From positions 1 through 23,925 of the forward strand of contig JANPDA010000302.1 in the NCBI GenBank assembly GCA_031431235.1: 23,925 nt of DNA, given 5' to 3'. The notes below the pieces were generated by a model that was given only the letters and a program-made list of their open reading frames with translations, was not told the DNA's origin and did not search any database. Shown here piece by piece: positions 1 through 7,669 of the stretch (its first letter is position 1; every line of letters starts with the position of its first letter). Position numbers and translations under genes: made by a program. The DNA is from JANNSW01 sp031431235. GTDB taxonomy: Bacteria > Pseudomonadota > Alphaproteobacteria > Rhizobiales > Hyphomicrobiaceae.

Positions 1-91
1 GGGTGATCGTGACCGGCTCGATCAAGGCCTTGTCGGCGAGCTGGCCATAGTTCTTGATGAACTCCGCAGAGGTGACTTTCACGACCTGCAT
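1..91 (-). CDS. Phd/YefM-family antitoxin, N-terminal fragment (runs off left edge)
   Basis: Reading leftwards from an ATG at 91-89, the first 30 residues are MQVVKVTSAEFIKNYGQLAD followed by KALIEPVTIT, and the gene continues beyond the window. The pattern of a short strand, the S/T-x-x-E/D-F start of helix 1, then a basic/acidic helix leading to a P-V-x-I-T strand is the usual N-terminus of Phd/YefM antitoxins, which bind DNA as dimers and neutralise a RelE/Doc/PIN-type toxin through their C-terminus. A GAAGG sequence lies directly before the ATG, closer than usual for a ribosome binding site. The partner toxin would lie to the left and cannot be seen. The call rests on 30 residues only. 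Confidence 0.7.
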   Translation of the reverse strand, partial: MQVVKVTSAEFIKNYGQLADKALIEPVTIT

Positions 92-125
92 CCTTCGTAA
101 CTTTCCAATCTTCTGGATCATGTGG

Positions 126-518
126 AACCTCACGAGGTTTGGCAAGGGGGCTGACGGGGGCGGCGGACGCGAGGTCTTGCAGATTATACGCTGTTGGCGT
201 GCGGTTGAGCGCATAGTGGAGAAGGGCGAGGCCGTGGTCGCAGTGCCAACCATCGAGCCTGGCGAGGGGCTGATCCGCGACTTACGGGCGGCCGGCATCG
301 CAGCGGTGCGGGTCGGGGCCGAGCAGGTAGATATCCGGGCGCTGCGCGAGCGCCTTGGCATGACCCAAGAGGAGTTCGCGCTGCGCTACAACTCCAAGCT
401 GCGGGCCCTCCAGAATTGGGAGCAGGGGCGCCGACCCGACGCAATGGTTCAAAGCAATCTGCGAGCCATCTCGCGCAATCCCAAGGAGGTCGCCAAGGCG
501 CAAGAGGCAACCGCATGA
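126..518 (+). CDS. XRE-type helix-turn-helix regulator/antitoxin-like protein, start uncertain
   Basis: The C-terminal half is a clear helix-turn-helix: LRERLGMTQEEFALRY, then a recognition helix with LQNWEQGRRPD and a final helix ending near ISRNPKEVAK. This arrangement is common in COG2944-like regulators and in antitoxins of HigA/MqsA type. The reading frame is open from 54, but an ATG at 54 would overlap the divergent antitoxin, and residues before about VEKGEAVV do not look like protein of this family. An ATG at 126 and a GTG at 216 are both possible; neither has a good Shine-Dalgarno sequence. The odd N-terminus may mean that this is a remnant fused to foreign upstream sequence. No toxin gene lies beside it on the same strand. 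The DNA-binding domain call is firm; the role is not. Confidence 0.6.
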   Translation, partial: NLTRFGKGADGGGGREVLQIIRCWRAVERIVEKGEAVVAVPTIEPGEGLIRDLRAAGIAAVRVGAEQVDIRALRERLGMTQEEFALRYNSKLRALQNWEQGRRPDAMVQSNLRAISRNPKEVAKAQEATA

Positions 519-622
519 CGCGGATCCCGCGACGGCCGCCTCGGCGAGCACACCATGACCATCGTGAAGGCGTGGGCGGCTTACGCTTGACCCGCCCGAC
601 AAGCTGCTACAGCGGAAGCTAT

Positions 623-699
623 TGGCGATCCCGGCAGGATTTGAACCTGCGACCCCCGGTTTAGGAAACCGATGCTCTATCCAGCTGAGCTACGGGACC
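623..699 (-). tRNA. tRNA-Arg (anticodon CCT)
   Basis: On the minus strand the 77-nt sequence folds as a full cloverleaf. The acceptor arms are GGTCCCG and CGGGATC with one G-U pair, and the D arm contains GCTCAGCTGGATAGAGC. The anticodon stem TCGGT/ACCGG holds the loop TTCCTAA, giving anticodon CCT, which reads AGG. The T arm contains GGTTCAAATCC. The discriminator is G and the CCA end is encoded (625-623). It lies downstream of yejB on the same strand. Its 3' end faces the toxin-antitoxin-type genes at the left edge. Confidence 0.97.
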
Positions 700-734
700 G
701 GTCGGATTGCGTTCAGCAACCCGATGATCGTTCG

Positions 735-764
735 CTTATAGGCGGGCCGATGGGTCGGGAGCAA
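735..764 (-). promoter_or_regulatory. Candidate promoter of tRNA-Arg
   Basis: On the minus strand TTGCTC (764-759) and TATAAG (740-735) are separated by 18 bp, with the -10 box about 36 nt upstream of the mature tRNA 5' end. The spacing and the A/T content in a GC-rich setting suit a sigma-70-type promoter. This is a by-eye match; the -35 box is weak. Confidence 0.35.
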
Positions 765-789
765 GGCGCTTGCGCCCAGGCGCTTGCAC

Positions 790-1899
790 TCAGACCTCCC
801 GGCTCTCGAAATCGATGCGCGGGTCGACCAGCGTGTAGGTCAAATCCGATATGAGCTGCGTGACTAGTCCGATCAGCGAGAAGATGTAGAGGTTGGCGAA
901 CACCACCGGATAGTCGCGCTTGACGATTGATTCATAGCCGAGCAGCCCCAGGCCATCGAGCGAGAAGATGGTCTCGATCAACAGCGCGCCAGAGAAGAAC
1001 GCGCCCAGAAAGGCGCCAGGAAAACCCGCGATGATGAGCAGCATCGCATTGCGGAACACGTGCCCGTAGAGCACCTGCCGCTCACCCAGACCCTTCGCCC
1101 GCGCCGTCACCACGTACTGCTTCTTGATCTCGTCGAGAAAGGAGTTCTTGGTCAGAAACGTCAGCGTCGCGAACTGGCCGACTCCCAGCGCGATCAACGG
1201 CAGCACCAGATGCCAAGCATAATCGCCAGCCTTACCGAGCAACGAAAGCTCGTTCCAATTGTCCGAGCCCAGTCCGCGCAGCGGGAACCACTGGACGTAG
1301 GACCCGCCCGCGAACAGCACGATCAGCATCACCGCGAGCAGAAAGCCCGGGATCGCGTAGCCGACGATGATGACCGTGCTCGACCAGACGTCGAACGGCG
1401 TCCCGTCGCTGACGGCCTTGCTGATGCCGAGGGGAATCGAGATCGCATAGGCAATGAGCGTCAACCACAGTCCGAGCGAGATCGAGACCGGCATTTTCTC
1501 GAGGATCAGGTCGAGCACGTTCACGCTGCGGAAATAGCTCTCCCCGAAATCGAAGCGGATGTAGTTCCACATCATCAGCCCGAACCGCTCGTAGGCCGGC
1601 TTGTCGAAGCCGTACTGCTTCTCGAGCTTCTTGATGAATTCCGGATCGAGCCCCTGGGCGCCACGATAGCTCGAGGCGAGGCCGGTATCGGCACCCGCCG
1701 CCGGCGTTTGCGCGCCGCCCAGGTCGCTCTGGCCGCCCCCGATCCGGTTGGTCGCCGAGACGTCGGTGCCCTGGAGCTTGGCGATGATCTGCTCGATCGG
1801 ACCGCCGGGAGCGAATTGGATGATGATGAAGCTGAACAGCATCACCCCGAACAGTGTCGGGATCATCAACAGCAGCCGCTTCAGTATGTAGGCAATCAT
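790..1899 (-). CDS. yejB: YejB-type ABC transporter permease (oligopeptide/microcin C-like)
   Basis: This 369-residue inner-membrane permease belongs to the YejABEF peptide importer family. It starts MIAYILKRLLLMIPTLFGVM, the first membrane helix of DppB/YejB proteins. A long periplasmic segment follows (about residues 45-125, containing GLDPEFIKKLEKQYGFDKP), then a run of membrane helices. The cytoplasmic EAA-like loop near AKGLGERQVLYGHVFRNA is where the ATPase docks. The C-terminus YTLVDPRIDF is typical and intact. It begins 12 bp after the stop of the binding-protein gene upstream, so the three genes form an operon. The second permease YejE and the ATPase YejF would normally follow at once; instead there is a gap and tRNA-Arg. 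Unless those are encoded elsewhere this transporter is incomplete. Confidence 0.93.
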   Translation of the reverse strand: MIAYILKRLLLMIPTLFGVMLFSFIIIQFAPGGPIEQIIAKLQGTDVSATNRIGGGQSDLGGAQTPAAGADTGLASSYRGAQGLDPEFIKKLEKQYGFDKPAYERFGLMMWNYIRFDFGESYFRSVNVLDLILEKMPVSISLGLWLTLIAYAISIPLGISKAVSDGTPFDVWSSTVIIVGYAIPGFLLAVMLIVLFAGGSYVQWFPLRGLGSDNWNELSLLGKAGDYAWHLVLPLIALGVGQFATLTFLTKNSFLDEIKKQYVVTARAKGLGERQVLYGHVFRNAMLLIIAGFPGAFLGAFFSGALLIETIFSLDGLGLLGYESIVKRDYPVVFANLYIFSLIGLVTQLISDLTYTLVDPRIDFESREV

Positions 1900-1911
1900 G
1901 GCGCCGTGTCC

Positions 1912-3762
1912 TCAGTTCGACGGGGGAAGCTTCGCGGCCTTGGCCGCATCGAGCCACCAGGTGTCGAGCACACCACGATCATAGCGCGGCTTGACTGCCG
2001 GACGCGAGAACCTGCTCCAGTAGGCGATGCGGTGCTTGCCGCTGAACCAGTGCGGCACCCAGTAGTAGCCTGCGCGCAACACCCGGTCGAGCGCCTTGGC
2101 CGCTGTCGTCAGCTCGACGCGGCTCTTGGCCCCCACGACGCGCTCGATCAGGGCATCGACGGCTGGGCTTTGGATGCCGCCAACATTATTGGAGCCTTCG
2201 AGCCCCGCTGCCCGCGAGCTCCAGTAATTCCGGAGCTCGACCCCGGGCGTCAGCCGCAGCACGAAGCGTGAGGTGACGACGTCGAAATCATAGGACTTGA
2301 AGCGGCGCTGATACTGCGCGGGATCGACATTGCGCATGGTCGCGCGAATGCCCAGCTGCTCGAGATTCTTGACGTAGGGGCCCGTCACTCGCTGGATCGA
2401 TTCCTCATAGTCGAGGAACTCGATCTCGAACCGCTCGCCCTTGCCATTGCGCCGGATCTTCTCGCCCGACGCCGGTATCGTCCAGCCGGCCTCGTCCAGG
2501 AGCTTGCCCGCCAACTTGAGGTTGCCACGGATGCGACCAGAGCCATCCGTCACCGGCGGAACGAGCGCTTCCCCCAGAACGAGGGGTGAAACGCTCGACT
2601 CGAGAGGCGCCAGCACGGCCAGCTCCTCGGACGATGGCGCGCCCGAGGCCTGCATGTCGGAGTTCTCGAAATAGCTGTCGGTGCGCGAATAGGAGCCGAA
2701 GAAAATGTTCTTCTTCGTCCACTCGAAATCGAAGGCGAGGCCCAACGCCTCGCGCACGCGGATGTCCTTGAACTTGTCGCGGCGCAGATTGAGCATGTAG
2801 CCTTGGGTTCCCGAGGGCGTGTCGTCGGGCAGCTCCTCCTTGACGATCCGCCCATCACGCACCTGCGGCAGATCGTAGGCGGTCGCCCAGTCGCGCGAGA
2901 TGAACTCCTCGCGCAGATCGACCTTGCCGGCGGTGAATGCTTCGAACGCCGCGTTGCGATCGCGATAATAGTCGAACCGGATCTCGTCGAAATTGTATCG
3001 GCCCCGGTTCACGGGCAGGTCCTTGCCCCAGTAGTCGGGCCGTCGCTCGAAAGTCACGTAGCTGCCCTGTTTGAACTTGCCGATGCGATAGGGGCCCGAG
3101 CCGAGCGGTCGCACCAGATCGGACTGGGCGAAGTCCTTGTCCTGGTAGAAGGCTTTCGACAAGAGGGGCAACTGGGCGATGACGCCCGGCAGATCCCGCA
3201 CCTGCGTGCCTTGGAACACGTAGCGCACGGTCAATGCATCGACCGCCTCCGCGCGCAACACATCCTTGAGCTGAACCTCGAAATTGGGCTCGCCATTCTT
3301 TTTCAGGATGTCGAGGCTGAAGGCCGCATCCCCAGCCGTTACGGGCGAGCCATCGGCGAAACGAGCCTCGGGCCGCAGCCGGAAGCTGACCGAAAGGCCA
3401 TCGGGCGCCACGTCCACGGTTTCCGCGACAAGACCATAGAGCGCGTCGGGCTCGTCCCAGGCGCGGGCCATCAGGGTGTCGTAGACCAGCTGCTCGATGC
3501 CCTGGGCGGCGTCACCCTTGACGATGAAGGGATTGAAGGAATCGAAGGTCGTGACCGCGGAAACGCCAATCGTAATCAGCCGGCCGCCCTTGGGCGCGTC
3601 GGGGTTGACGTAGTCGAAGTGCTTGAAGTCGGGTGGATACTCGAGATCGCCGAACGTCGACCAGCCATAGCGCGGCTCGGCGTGGGCGGGCGGCGGAGCG
3701 GCTAGCAGCAGGGCTGCGACCGAGACCAGGGCCGCAGCCCATGCCGATGCCACGCGCCTCAT
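1912..3762 (-). CDS. YejA-like periplasmic peptide-binding protein (SBP family 5), second copy
   Basis: This is a 616-residue extracellular solute-binding protein, family 5. An open frame extends upstream to 3873, but the ATG at 3762-3760 gives a normal Sec signal peptide (basic MRR, a hydrophobic stretch, cut near AHA-EP) and overlaps the stop of the preceding gene as ATGA, which decides the start. Family landmarks are FKHFDYVNPDAPKGG near the N-terminus, FRLRPEARFADGSPVTAGD, RPLGSGPYRI, and DFEWTKKNIFF followed by RTDSYFENSD. It delivers peptides to a YejB-type permease in the periplasm. It is clearly paralogous to the next gene upstream: both carry the FDFEW and RTDSYFEN blocks. Microcin C-like or other peptides are possible substrates, and the sequence does not distinguish them. 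Confidence 0.9.
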   Translation of the reverse strand: MRRVASAWAAALVSVAALLLAAPPPAHAEPRYGWSTFGDLEYPPDFKHFDYVNPDAPKGGRLITIGVSAVTTFDSFNPFIVKGDAAQGIEQLVYDTLMARAWDEPDALYGLVAETVDVAPDGLSVSFRLRPEARFADGSPVTAGDAAFSLDILKKNGEPNFEVQLKDVLRAEAVDALTVRYVFQGTQVRDLPGVIAQLPLLSKAFYQDKDFAQSDLVRPLGSGPYRIGKFKQGSYVTFERRPDYWGKDLPVNRGRYNFDEIRFDYYRDRNAAFEAFTAGKVDLREEFISRDWATAYDLPQVRDGRIVKEELPDDTPSGTQGYMLNLRRDKFKDIRVREALGLAFDFEWTKKNIFFGSYSRTDSYFENSDMQASGAPSSEELAVLAPLESSVSPLVLGEALVPPVTDGSGRIRGNLKLAGKLLDEAGWTIPASGEKIRRNGKGERFEIEFLDYEESIQRVTGPYVKNLEQLGIRATMRNVDPAQYQRRFKSYDFDVVTSRFVLRLTPGVELRNYWSSRAAGLEGSNNVGGIQSPAVDALIERVVGAKSRVELTTAAKALDRVLRAGYYWVPHWFSGKHRIAYWSRFSRPAVKPRYDRGVLDTWWLDAAKAAKLPPSN

Positions 3763-5627
3763 TGCTTCCTCGCCTCGGCGATCTTGCCAGCAGCCTCCGC
3801 ATCTGCCCACCAGATCGCTGGGAACCCGAGGGCACGCGTCGGACCGGGCGAGGGACGTCGCAGGAAATCCCAATACGCCACCCGCTCATAGGGCGCATGC
3901 CATTGCGGCACGAGATAGTAGTTCCAGAGCAACACCCGATCGAGCGCACGCGAGGCAGCGACCAACTCCGCTCGATCCTTGGCGAAGATGATGCGATCGA
4001 CCAGCTTGTCGACCGCCGGATTCTCGATGCCGATCAGATTGCGGCTGCCCTTCACGTCGGCGGCGGCAGAGCTCCAGAAATCCCGTTGCTCATTACCGGG
4101 GGATTCGGATTGGGCGATCGTCTGCGTGACGATGTCGAAATCAAACCCTTCGACCCGCTGCACATATTGCGAGGCATCGACCACGCGCACGACCGCTTTC
4201 ACGCCGAGTTTCTGCAGGTTCTGCACATAGGGCAGCACGATCCGCTCGAAGTTGGGGTCAGCCAGCAGGAACTCGACCTCCATCCGCTCGCCCGACTTTT
4301 CGTTGGTCAGCGCATTGCCCTTGATCGCCCAGCCGGCCTCCTTCAGCAGCCGTGTCGCCTCACGCAGATTGGTGCGCAAGTCGTTGAGACTGTTATTGGC
4401 GGGATTGCTGTAGGGCGCCGTAAAGACCTCTGTTGGAACCTCGGCCTTGACGGAATTGAGAATCTCGAGCTCGAGGCCCTCCGGCAAGCCGCTCGACGCC
4501 AGGTCCTGCTGGTTCTCGAAATAGCTGTCGGTGCGAACATACTGATTGTAGAAGAGATTCTTGTTCGACCATTCGAAATCGAAGGCGAGGTTGAAGGCAC
4601 GTCGCACCCGCGGATCCTGGAACTTTCCCCGGCGCAGATTGAACGCCCAGCCCTGCATCGCCTCGGGTTGCTTCAGGTCGATGCGCTCTTTCTTGACGAG
4701 TCCCTTCGTGAGCGCAGGAAAATCGTAGGCGGTCGCCCAGCTCTTGGCGCTCGTCTCCTGGTAGTAGTCGAGCGTGCCGGACGTGAACGCCTGGAAGGCC
4801 GCGATCTGGTCGAAGAACGACAGGAACATGATCTCGTCAAAATTCCAGAAGCCCTTGTAGACGGGCAAATCCTTCGCCCAGTAGTCCTTCACCCGCTCGT
4901 AGATGATCGAGCGGCCGGGAACGACCTCCTTGATCCGATAGGGACCCGACGTCAGTGGCGGCTCGAGCGTCGAGCGGCCGATATCACGCAGCACGCCCTT
5001 GGCGTCCTTGCCGGTCCAATAGTGCTTCGGCAGCACGTCGAGCTGGCCCATGATTTGCGGTAATTCGCGATTGCCCTTCACATCGAAGCGGATCGTCACC
5101 TCACGCTCGCCGGTCTGCTCGGCCGAGACCGCGTTCTTGTAGTAGTGCGCATGGAAGGAGCTGACCTTGCGCAGCTCCGTCAGGCTCCAGATCACGTCGT
5201 CGACGGTGATCGGCGTACCGTCATGGAAGCGGGCCTGGGGACGAAGCCGGAAGCTGACGGAGGAATAGTCTGCCGGATAGGACACAGCCTCCGCGACCAG
5301 TCCATACTCCGTCGAGGGCTCGTCCGGGCTCGCCGCCATCAGTGAATCGGCCGTGAGCCCAAGGCCGGGCGCCACATTGCTCTGCGGTGGATAGGGATTG
5401 AGTGTATCGAACGGACCGAGGTCGTAGGTGGCGACGCGCCCGCCCTTGGGCGCATCCGCATTCACATAATCGAACTGCTTGAAATCCGGCCCGTACTTCG
5501 GCGTCCCAACCAGCGACAGCGCATGATGCCACACGCGTTCCTCGGCCTGCGCGACGGGAGCCGGGTTTGCCGCCAGTAGCAGCGCGACAGCAAGAGCGGC
5601 AAGAGAAACGGGCGCTTTCAGAGACAT
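3759..5627 (-). CDS. yejA: YejA-like periplasmic peptide-binding protein (SBP family 5), first copy
   Basis: This 622-residue solute-binding protein is the first gene of the operon. The N-terminus MSLKAPVSLAALAVALLLAA is a signal peptide with a likely cut after AQA. The mature part shows FKQFDYVNADAPKGG, FRLRPQARFHDGTPITVDD, PPLTSGPYRI, DFEWSNKNLFYNQ and RTDSYFENQQ, all family-5 landmarks of the YejA subgroup. A GGAGG sequence lies 12 nt before the ATG. Its stop overlaps the start of the second copy, so the two are translationally coupled. Two binding proteins sharing one permease suggests different peptide ranges. YejA proteins of enterobacteria take up microcin C; here the substrate is unknown. 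Confidence 0.9.
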   Translation of the reverse strand: MSLKAPVSLAALAVALLLAANPAPVAQAEERVWHHALSLVGTPKYGPDFKQFDYVNADAPKGGRVATYDLGPFDTLNPYPPQSNVAPGLGLTADSLMAASPDEPSTEYGLVAEAVSYPADYSSVSFRLRPQARFHDGTPITVDDVIWSLTELRKVSSFHAHYYKNAVSAEQTGEREVTIRFDVKGNRELPQIMGQLDVLPKHYWTGKDAKGVLRDIGRSTLEPPLTSGPYRIKEVVPGRSIIYERVKDYWAKDLPVYKGFWNFDEIMFLSFFDQIAAFQAFTSGTLDYYQETSAKSWATAYDFPALTKGLVKKERIDLKQPEAMQGWAFNLRRGKFQDPRVRRAFNLAFDFEWSNKNLFYNQYVRTDSYFENQQDLASSGLPEGLELEILNSVKAEVPTEVFTAPYSNPANNSLNDLRTNLREATRLLKEAGWAIKGNALTNEKSGERMEVEFLLADPNFERIVLPYVQNLQKLGVKAVVRVVDASQYVQRVEGFDFDIVTQTIAQSESPGNEQRDFWSSAAADVKGSRNLIGIENPAVDKLVDRIIFAKDRAELVAASRALDRVLLWNYYLVPQWHAPYERVAYWDFLRRPSPGPTRALGFPAIWWADAEAAGKIAEARKQ

Positions 5628-5800
5628 GCGGGTCGATGACCTCCGGGCAAGACATCAGCTTCGGCAGCCAGCCCACCTTGGCGAACGGACAGCTGGGCCA
5701 CCAGTTAAATTTCTGTCATCGCCGAGCATGAACGCTAACCGCGCCGCAAGCATGGCGGCGCCCGCTACGGAGCGGGTGAAGGAATCAAGCTTCCAGGTAG

Positions 5801-5980
5801 CGCCCGTCTCCCCGGACCAGCGAGCCTGCGGCGAGCGTAGATCCGGGGCCCAGCGAAAGGCTTGGCCGAAGGCCACACAAATCATCGGCCCAGGAAGCGA
5901 AAATGGTGCCTTCGGCCAGCGCCTCCTGGATCCCAGATCCGCGTTCGGGCTTCCGCCCTCGCTTGTCCGGGAAAACGGGT
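5801..5980. repeat. 180-bp imperfect palindrome, RIME-like interspersed repeat
   Basis: The left arm (5801-5876) and the reverse complement of the right arm (5904-5980) align over about 75 nt with few gaps. Shared blocks include CGGAC-AGCGAG, the ATC-GGG-CCAG region and GGCCGAAGGC. The spacer is about 27 nt. The outer sequence pattern, with ends like CCCGGAC and an inner GATCC, resembles palindromic intergenic elements repeated many times in rhizobial genomes (the RIME class). Copy number cannot be seen in one window, so the family name is an inference. Transcribed, it would fold into a very long hairpin. Confidence 0.65.
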
Positions 5981-6019
5981 GCGGGGGTGCACTCGGATTT
6001 TTTCACTAGTGTTCTGACT

Positions 6020-6045
6020 CATTCATTCGGTACCCCAAATGAATG
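6020..6045. repeat. Hairpin with CATTCATT / AATGAATG arms
   Basis: CATTCATT (6020-6027) and AATGAATG (6038-6045) form a perfect 8-bp stem around a 10-nt loop. The same octamer pair recurs in the next hairpin 40 bp to the right, and GTTC-G-C precedes both, so the two look like diverged copies of one module. Confidence 0.6.
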
Positions 6046-6073
6046 GCCAGCCCACTAGCCAATTCCTTGATTG

Positions 6074-6133
6074 TGTTCCGTCTTTCCATTCATTGATCCA
6101 GCTTCGCCGGAATCGAATGAATGGGACGGAACA
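6074..6133. repeat. Long hairpin just downstream of the cytochrome c gene
   Basis: The outer stem is TGTTCCGTC (6074-6082) with GACGGAACA (6125-6133). After a 3-nt bulge (TTT), CCATTCATT (6086-6094) pairs with AATGAATGG (6116-6124), and the inner part pairs partly. It begins 6 bp after the stop codon of the cytochrome gene, so it could end that transcript or protect its 3' end, although no U-run follows on the minus strand. A perfect TTAGCGCTAA palindrome (6134-6143) abuts it and covers the stop codon. Confidence 0.6.
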
Positions 6134-6139
6134 TTAGCG

Positions 6140-6682
6140 CTAAGGCAGCGCTACCGGCGTATCCGCAAGGCTGCGCAGGTAGAGGATGACGTTCGCGCGA
6201 TCCTCGGGCTTCTTCACGCCGGCGAATGCCATTTTGGTGCCAGTAACATAGCCCTTCGGATTGGCGAGGAAGGCCGCCAGCTCCTCGAAGCCCCAGCTCC
6301 CGCCTTTGCCCTTCATGGCGGCCGAGTAGGCGAACCCTTCGTGCGCGCCGATCGGCCGCCCGAGGATGCCGAACAGGTTGGGGCCGACCTTGTTGGAGCC
6401 GCCTTTCACGACCGTGTGGCAGGCGAGACAGGGTTTGGTCGACTTCTGGCCGGCTTCCACATTGGCAGCGGTCAACAACTGCGCGATTGGTAACGCAGGC
6501 GCTTCAGGCTCTGTAACAGCCCCGCCCGCCCCTTGCGATTCCTCGACCACCGCGACCTCGAATCCCGGCTTCTCGGGCGAGTGGGCCCCGAGCGACTCGT
6601 GGACGACCGTTCGCGTGCCGAAAATCACGAGCAAGGCCGCGAGGATGGAGCCTGCCCATTTGTTGAATTGGAAGGAGTTCAT
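6140..6682 (-). CDS. Membrane-anchored class I cytochrome c (CycM-like)
   Basis: This 180-residue protein has an uncleaved membrane helix at about residues 9-24 (WAGSILAALLVIFG), a linker rich in Pro, Glu and Ala, then one cytochrome c domain. The haem-binding motif CLACH is at 85-89 and the likely axial methionine is M151 in GTKMAF. The domain ends in a helix with YLRSLAD. It should carry electrons on the periplasmic face of the inner membrane, as CycM/c552 proteins do between the bc1 complex and oxidases. The frame is open to 6787, but that longer N-terminus is not protein-like and the ATG at 6682 puts the membrane anchor first. The gene is divergent from kdsB, an order common in Rhizobiales. 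Confidence 0.9.
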   Translation of the reverse strand: MNSFQFNKWAGSILAALLVIFGTRTVVHESLGAHSPEKPGFEVAVVEESQGAGGAVTEPEAPALPIAQLLTAANVEAGQKSTKPCLACHTVVKGGSNKVGPNLFGILGRPIGAHEGFAYSAAMKGKGGSWGFEELAAFLANPKGYVTGTKMAFAGVKKPEDRANVILYLRSLADTPVALP

Positions 6683-6877
6683 GAATGGCTGTCCGTCATG
6701 GTGATGAGCCGGGTGGAAAGCCCGCTGCGCGCCTGCCCACGGGGCTCGAATCGCGCTTTGTTCAATCCAGGGATGTTCGGGCCGCACTATAGGTGACGCC
6801 GCCGCCCTTGCAACTGCCCCCGCGTCTGATTACCAGCTTTGAGCGTGCGACCAGTTGCACCAGCTGAAGGAATTCGC

Positions 6878-7627
6878 ATGTCCCAGACGCTCGTCGTGAT
6901 CCCTGCACGCATGGCGGCGACCCGCCTTCCTGGCAAGCCGCTCGCCGACATCGCCGGCCAGCCGATGATCGTGCATGTCTGGCGCCGCGCCATGGAGGCA
7001 GCCACCGGCCGCGTCGTCGTCGCCACCGACACCCAGGAGATCATCGATGCCGTGCAACGGGCAGGCGGCGAGGCGGTTTTGACCCGCTCGGATCATCCTT
7101 CCGGCTCCGATCGCGTCTACGAGGTGGTCACGACCCTCGATCCAGACGGCGATTTCGACGTGATCGTCAATCTGCAGGGCGATTTGCCGACGCTGGAGCC
7201 TCGCCTCATTCGCGCCTGCATCGCCCCCGTGCTCGACAAAGGCCCCGACATCTCGACGCTCGCCGCCGAGATCACCGACGACGCCGACCGCACGGCGCCC
7301 CATGTGGTCAAGATCGTCGGCACCCCGATCGTGGGAAAGCCCAACCACCTGCGCGCTCTTTATTTCACGCGCGCGGCCGCACCCCATGGCGACGGGCCCC
7401 TCTACCATCACATCGGCATCTACGCTTACCGGCGCAACGCATTGGAGCGCTTCGTCTCGCTGCCCCCCTCCCACCTGGAGAAGCGCGAGAAGCTCGAGCA
7501 GCTGCGCGCGCTCGAGAATGGCATGCGGATCGAGGTCGCCATCGTTGACACGGTTCCCCTCGGCGTCGATACTCCAGCCGATCTCGAACGGGCCCGGCGG
7601 GAGCTTGGCGCGCCCAACGCGCGTTGA
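6878..7627 (+). CDS. kdsB: 3-deoxy-manno-octulosonate cytidylyltransferase (CMP-Kdo synthetase)
   Basis: KdsB activates Kdo with CTP to CMP-Kdo in the cytoplasm for addition to lipid A. The 249-residue product shows the whole family pattern: VVIPARMAATRLPGKPL at the N-terminus (nucleotide binding), RSDHPSGSDRVYE, VNLQGDLP, PHVVKIV, ALYFTRAAAP, HHIGIYAYRR, and VDTPADLERAR near the end. QGDLP replaces the enterobacterial QGDEP, as I recall for other alphaproteobacterial KdsB proteins. The ATG at 6878 is chosen because GAAGGAA lies just upstream and the family motif begins at residue 7; a longer frame starts at 6839. It is followed 42 bp later by pheA on the same strand. Confidence 0.95.
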   Translation: MSQTLVVIPARMAATRLPGKPLADIAGQPMIVHVWRRAMEAATGRVVVATDTQEIIDAVQRAGGEAVLTRSDHPSGSDRVYEVVTTLDPDGDFDVIVNLQGDLPTLEPRLIRACIAPVLDKGPDISTLAAEITDDADRTAPHVVKIVGTPIVGKPNHLRALYFTRAAAPHGDGPLYHHIGIYAYRRNALERFVSLPPSHLEKREKLEQLRALENGMRIEVAIVDTVPLGVDTPADLERARRELGAPNAR

Positions 7628-7669
7628 GAATATCGGCGGGCCGCAGCCTCGGATGAGACCGGCCTTCCC

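Larger units (their letters stand above)
5628..6139. other. Gene-free gap of about 510 bp between yejA and the cytochrome c gene
   Basis: No convincing gene lies here; the open frames on both strands lack family features and run through inverted repeats. The right end of the gap (about 5628-5790) must carry the leader and promoter of the yej operon, with a small perfect hairpin CCCGCT-acgg-AGCGGG at 5761-5776. The remainder is taken up by a large palindromic element and two further hairpins, listed separately. Confidence 0.7.

Noticed and set aside
1060..5063. Long plus-strand open frames opposite the yej operon (1060-2271, 2803-3705, 3633-5063)
   Set aside because: They are mirror frames of the binding proteins and permease; no motifs were seen.
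5655..6009. Small open frames in the gap between yejA and the cytochrome gene
   Set aside because: They cross the palindromic element on both strands and show no protein-like pattern or good ribosome binding site.
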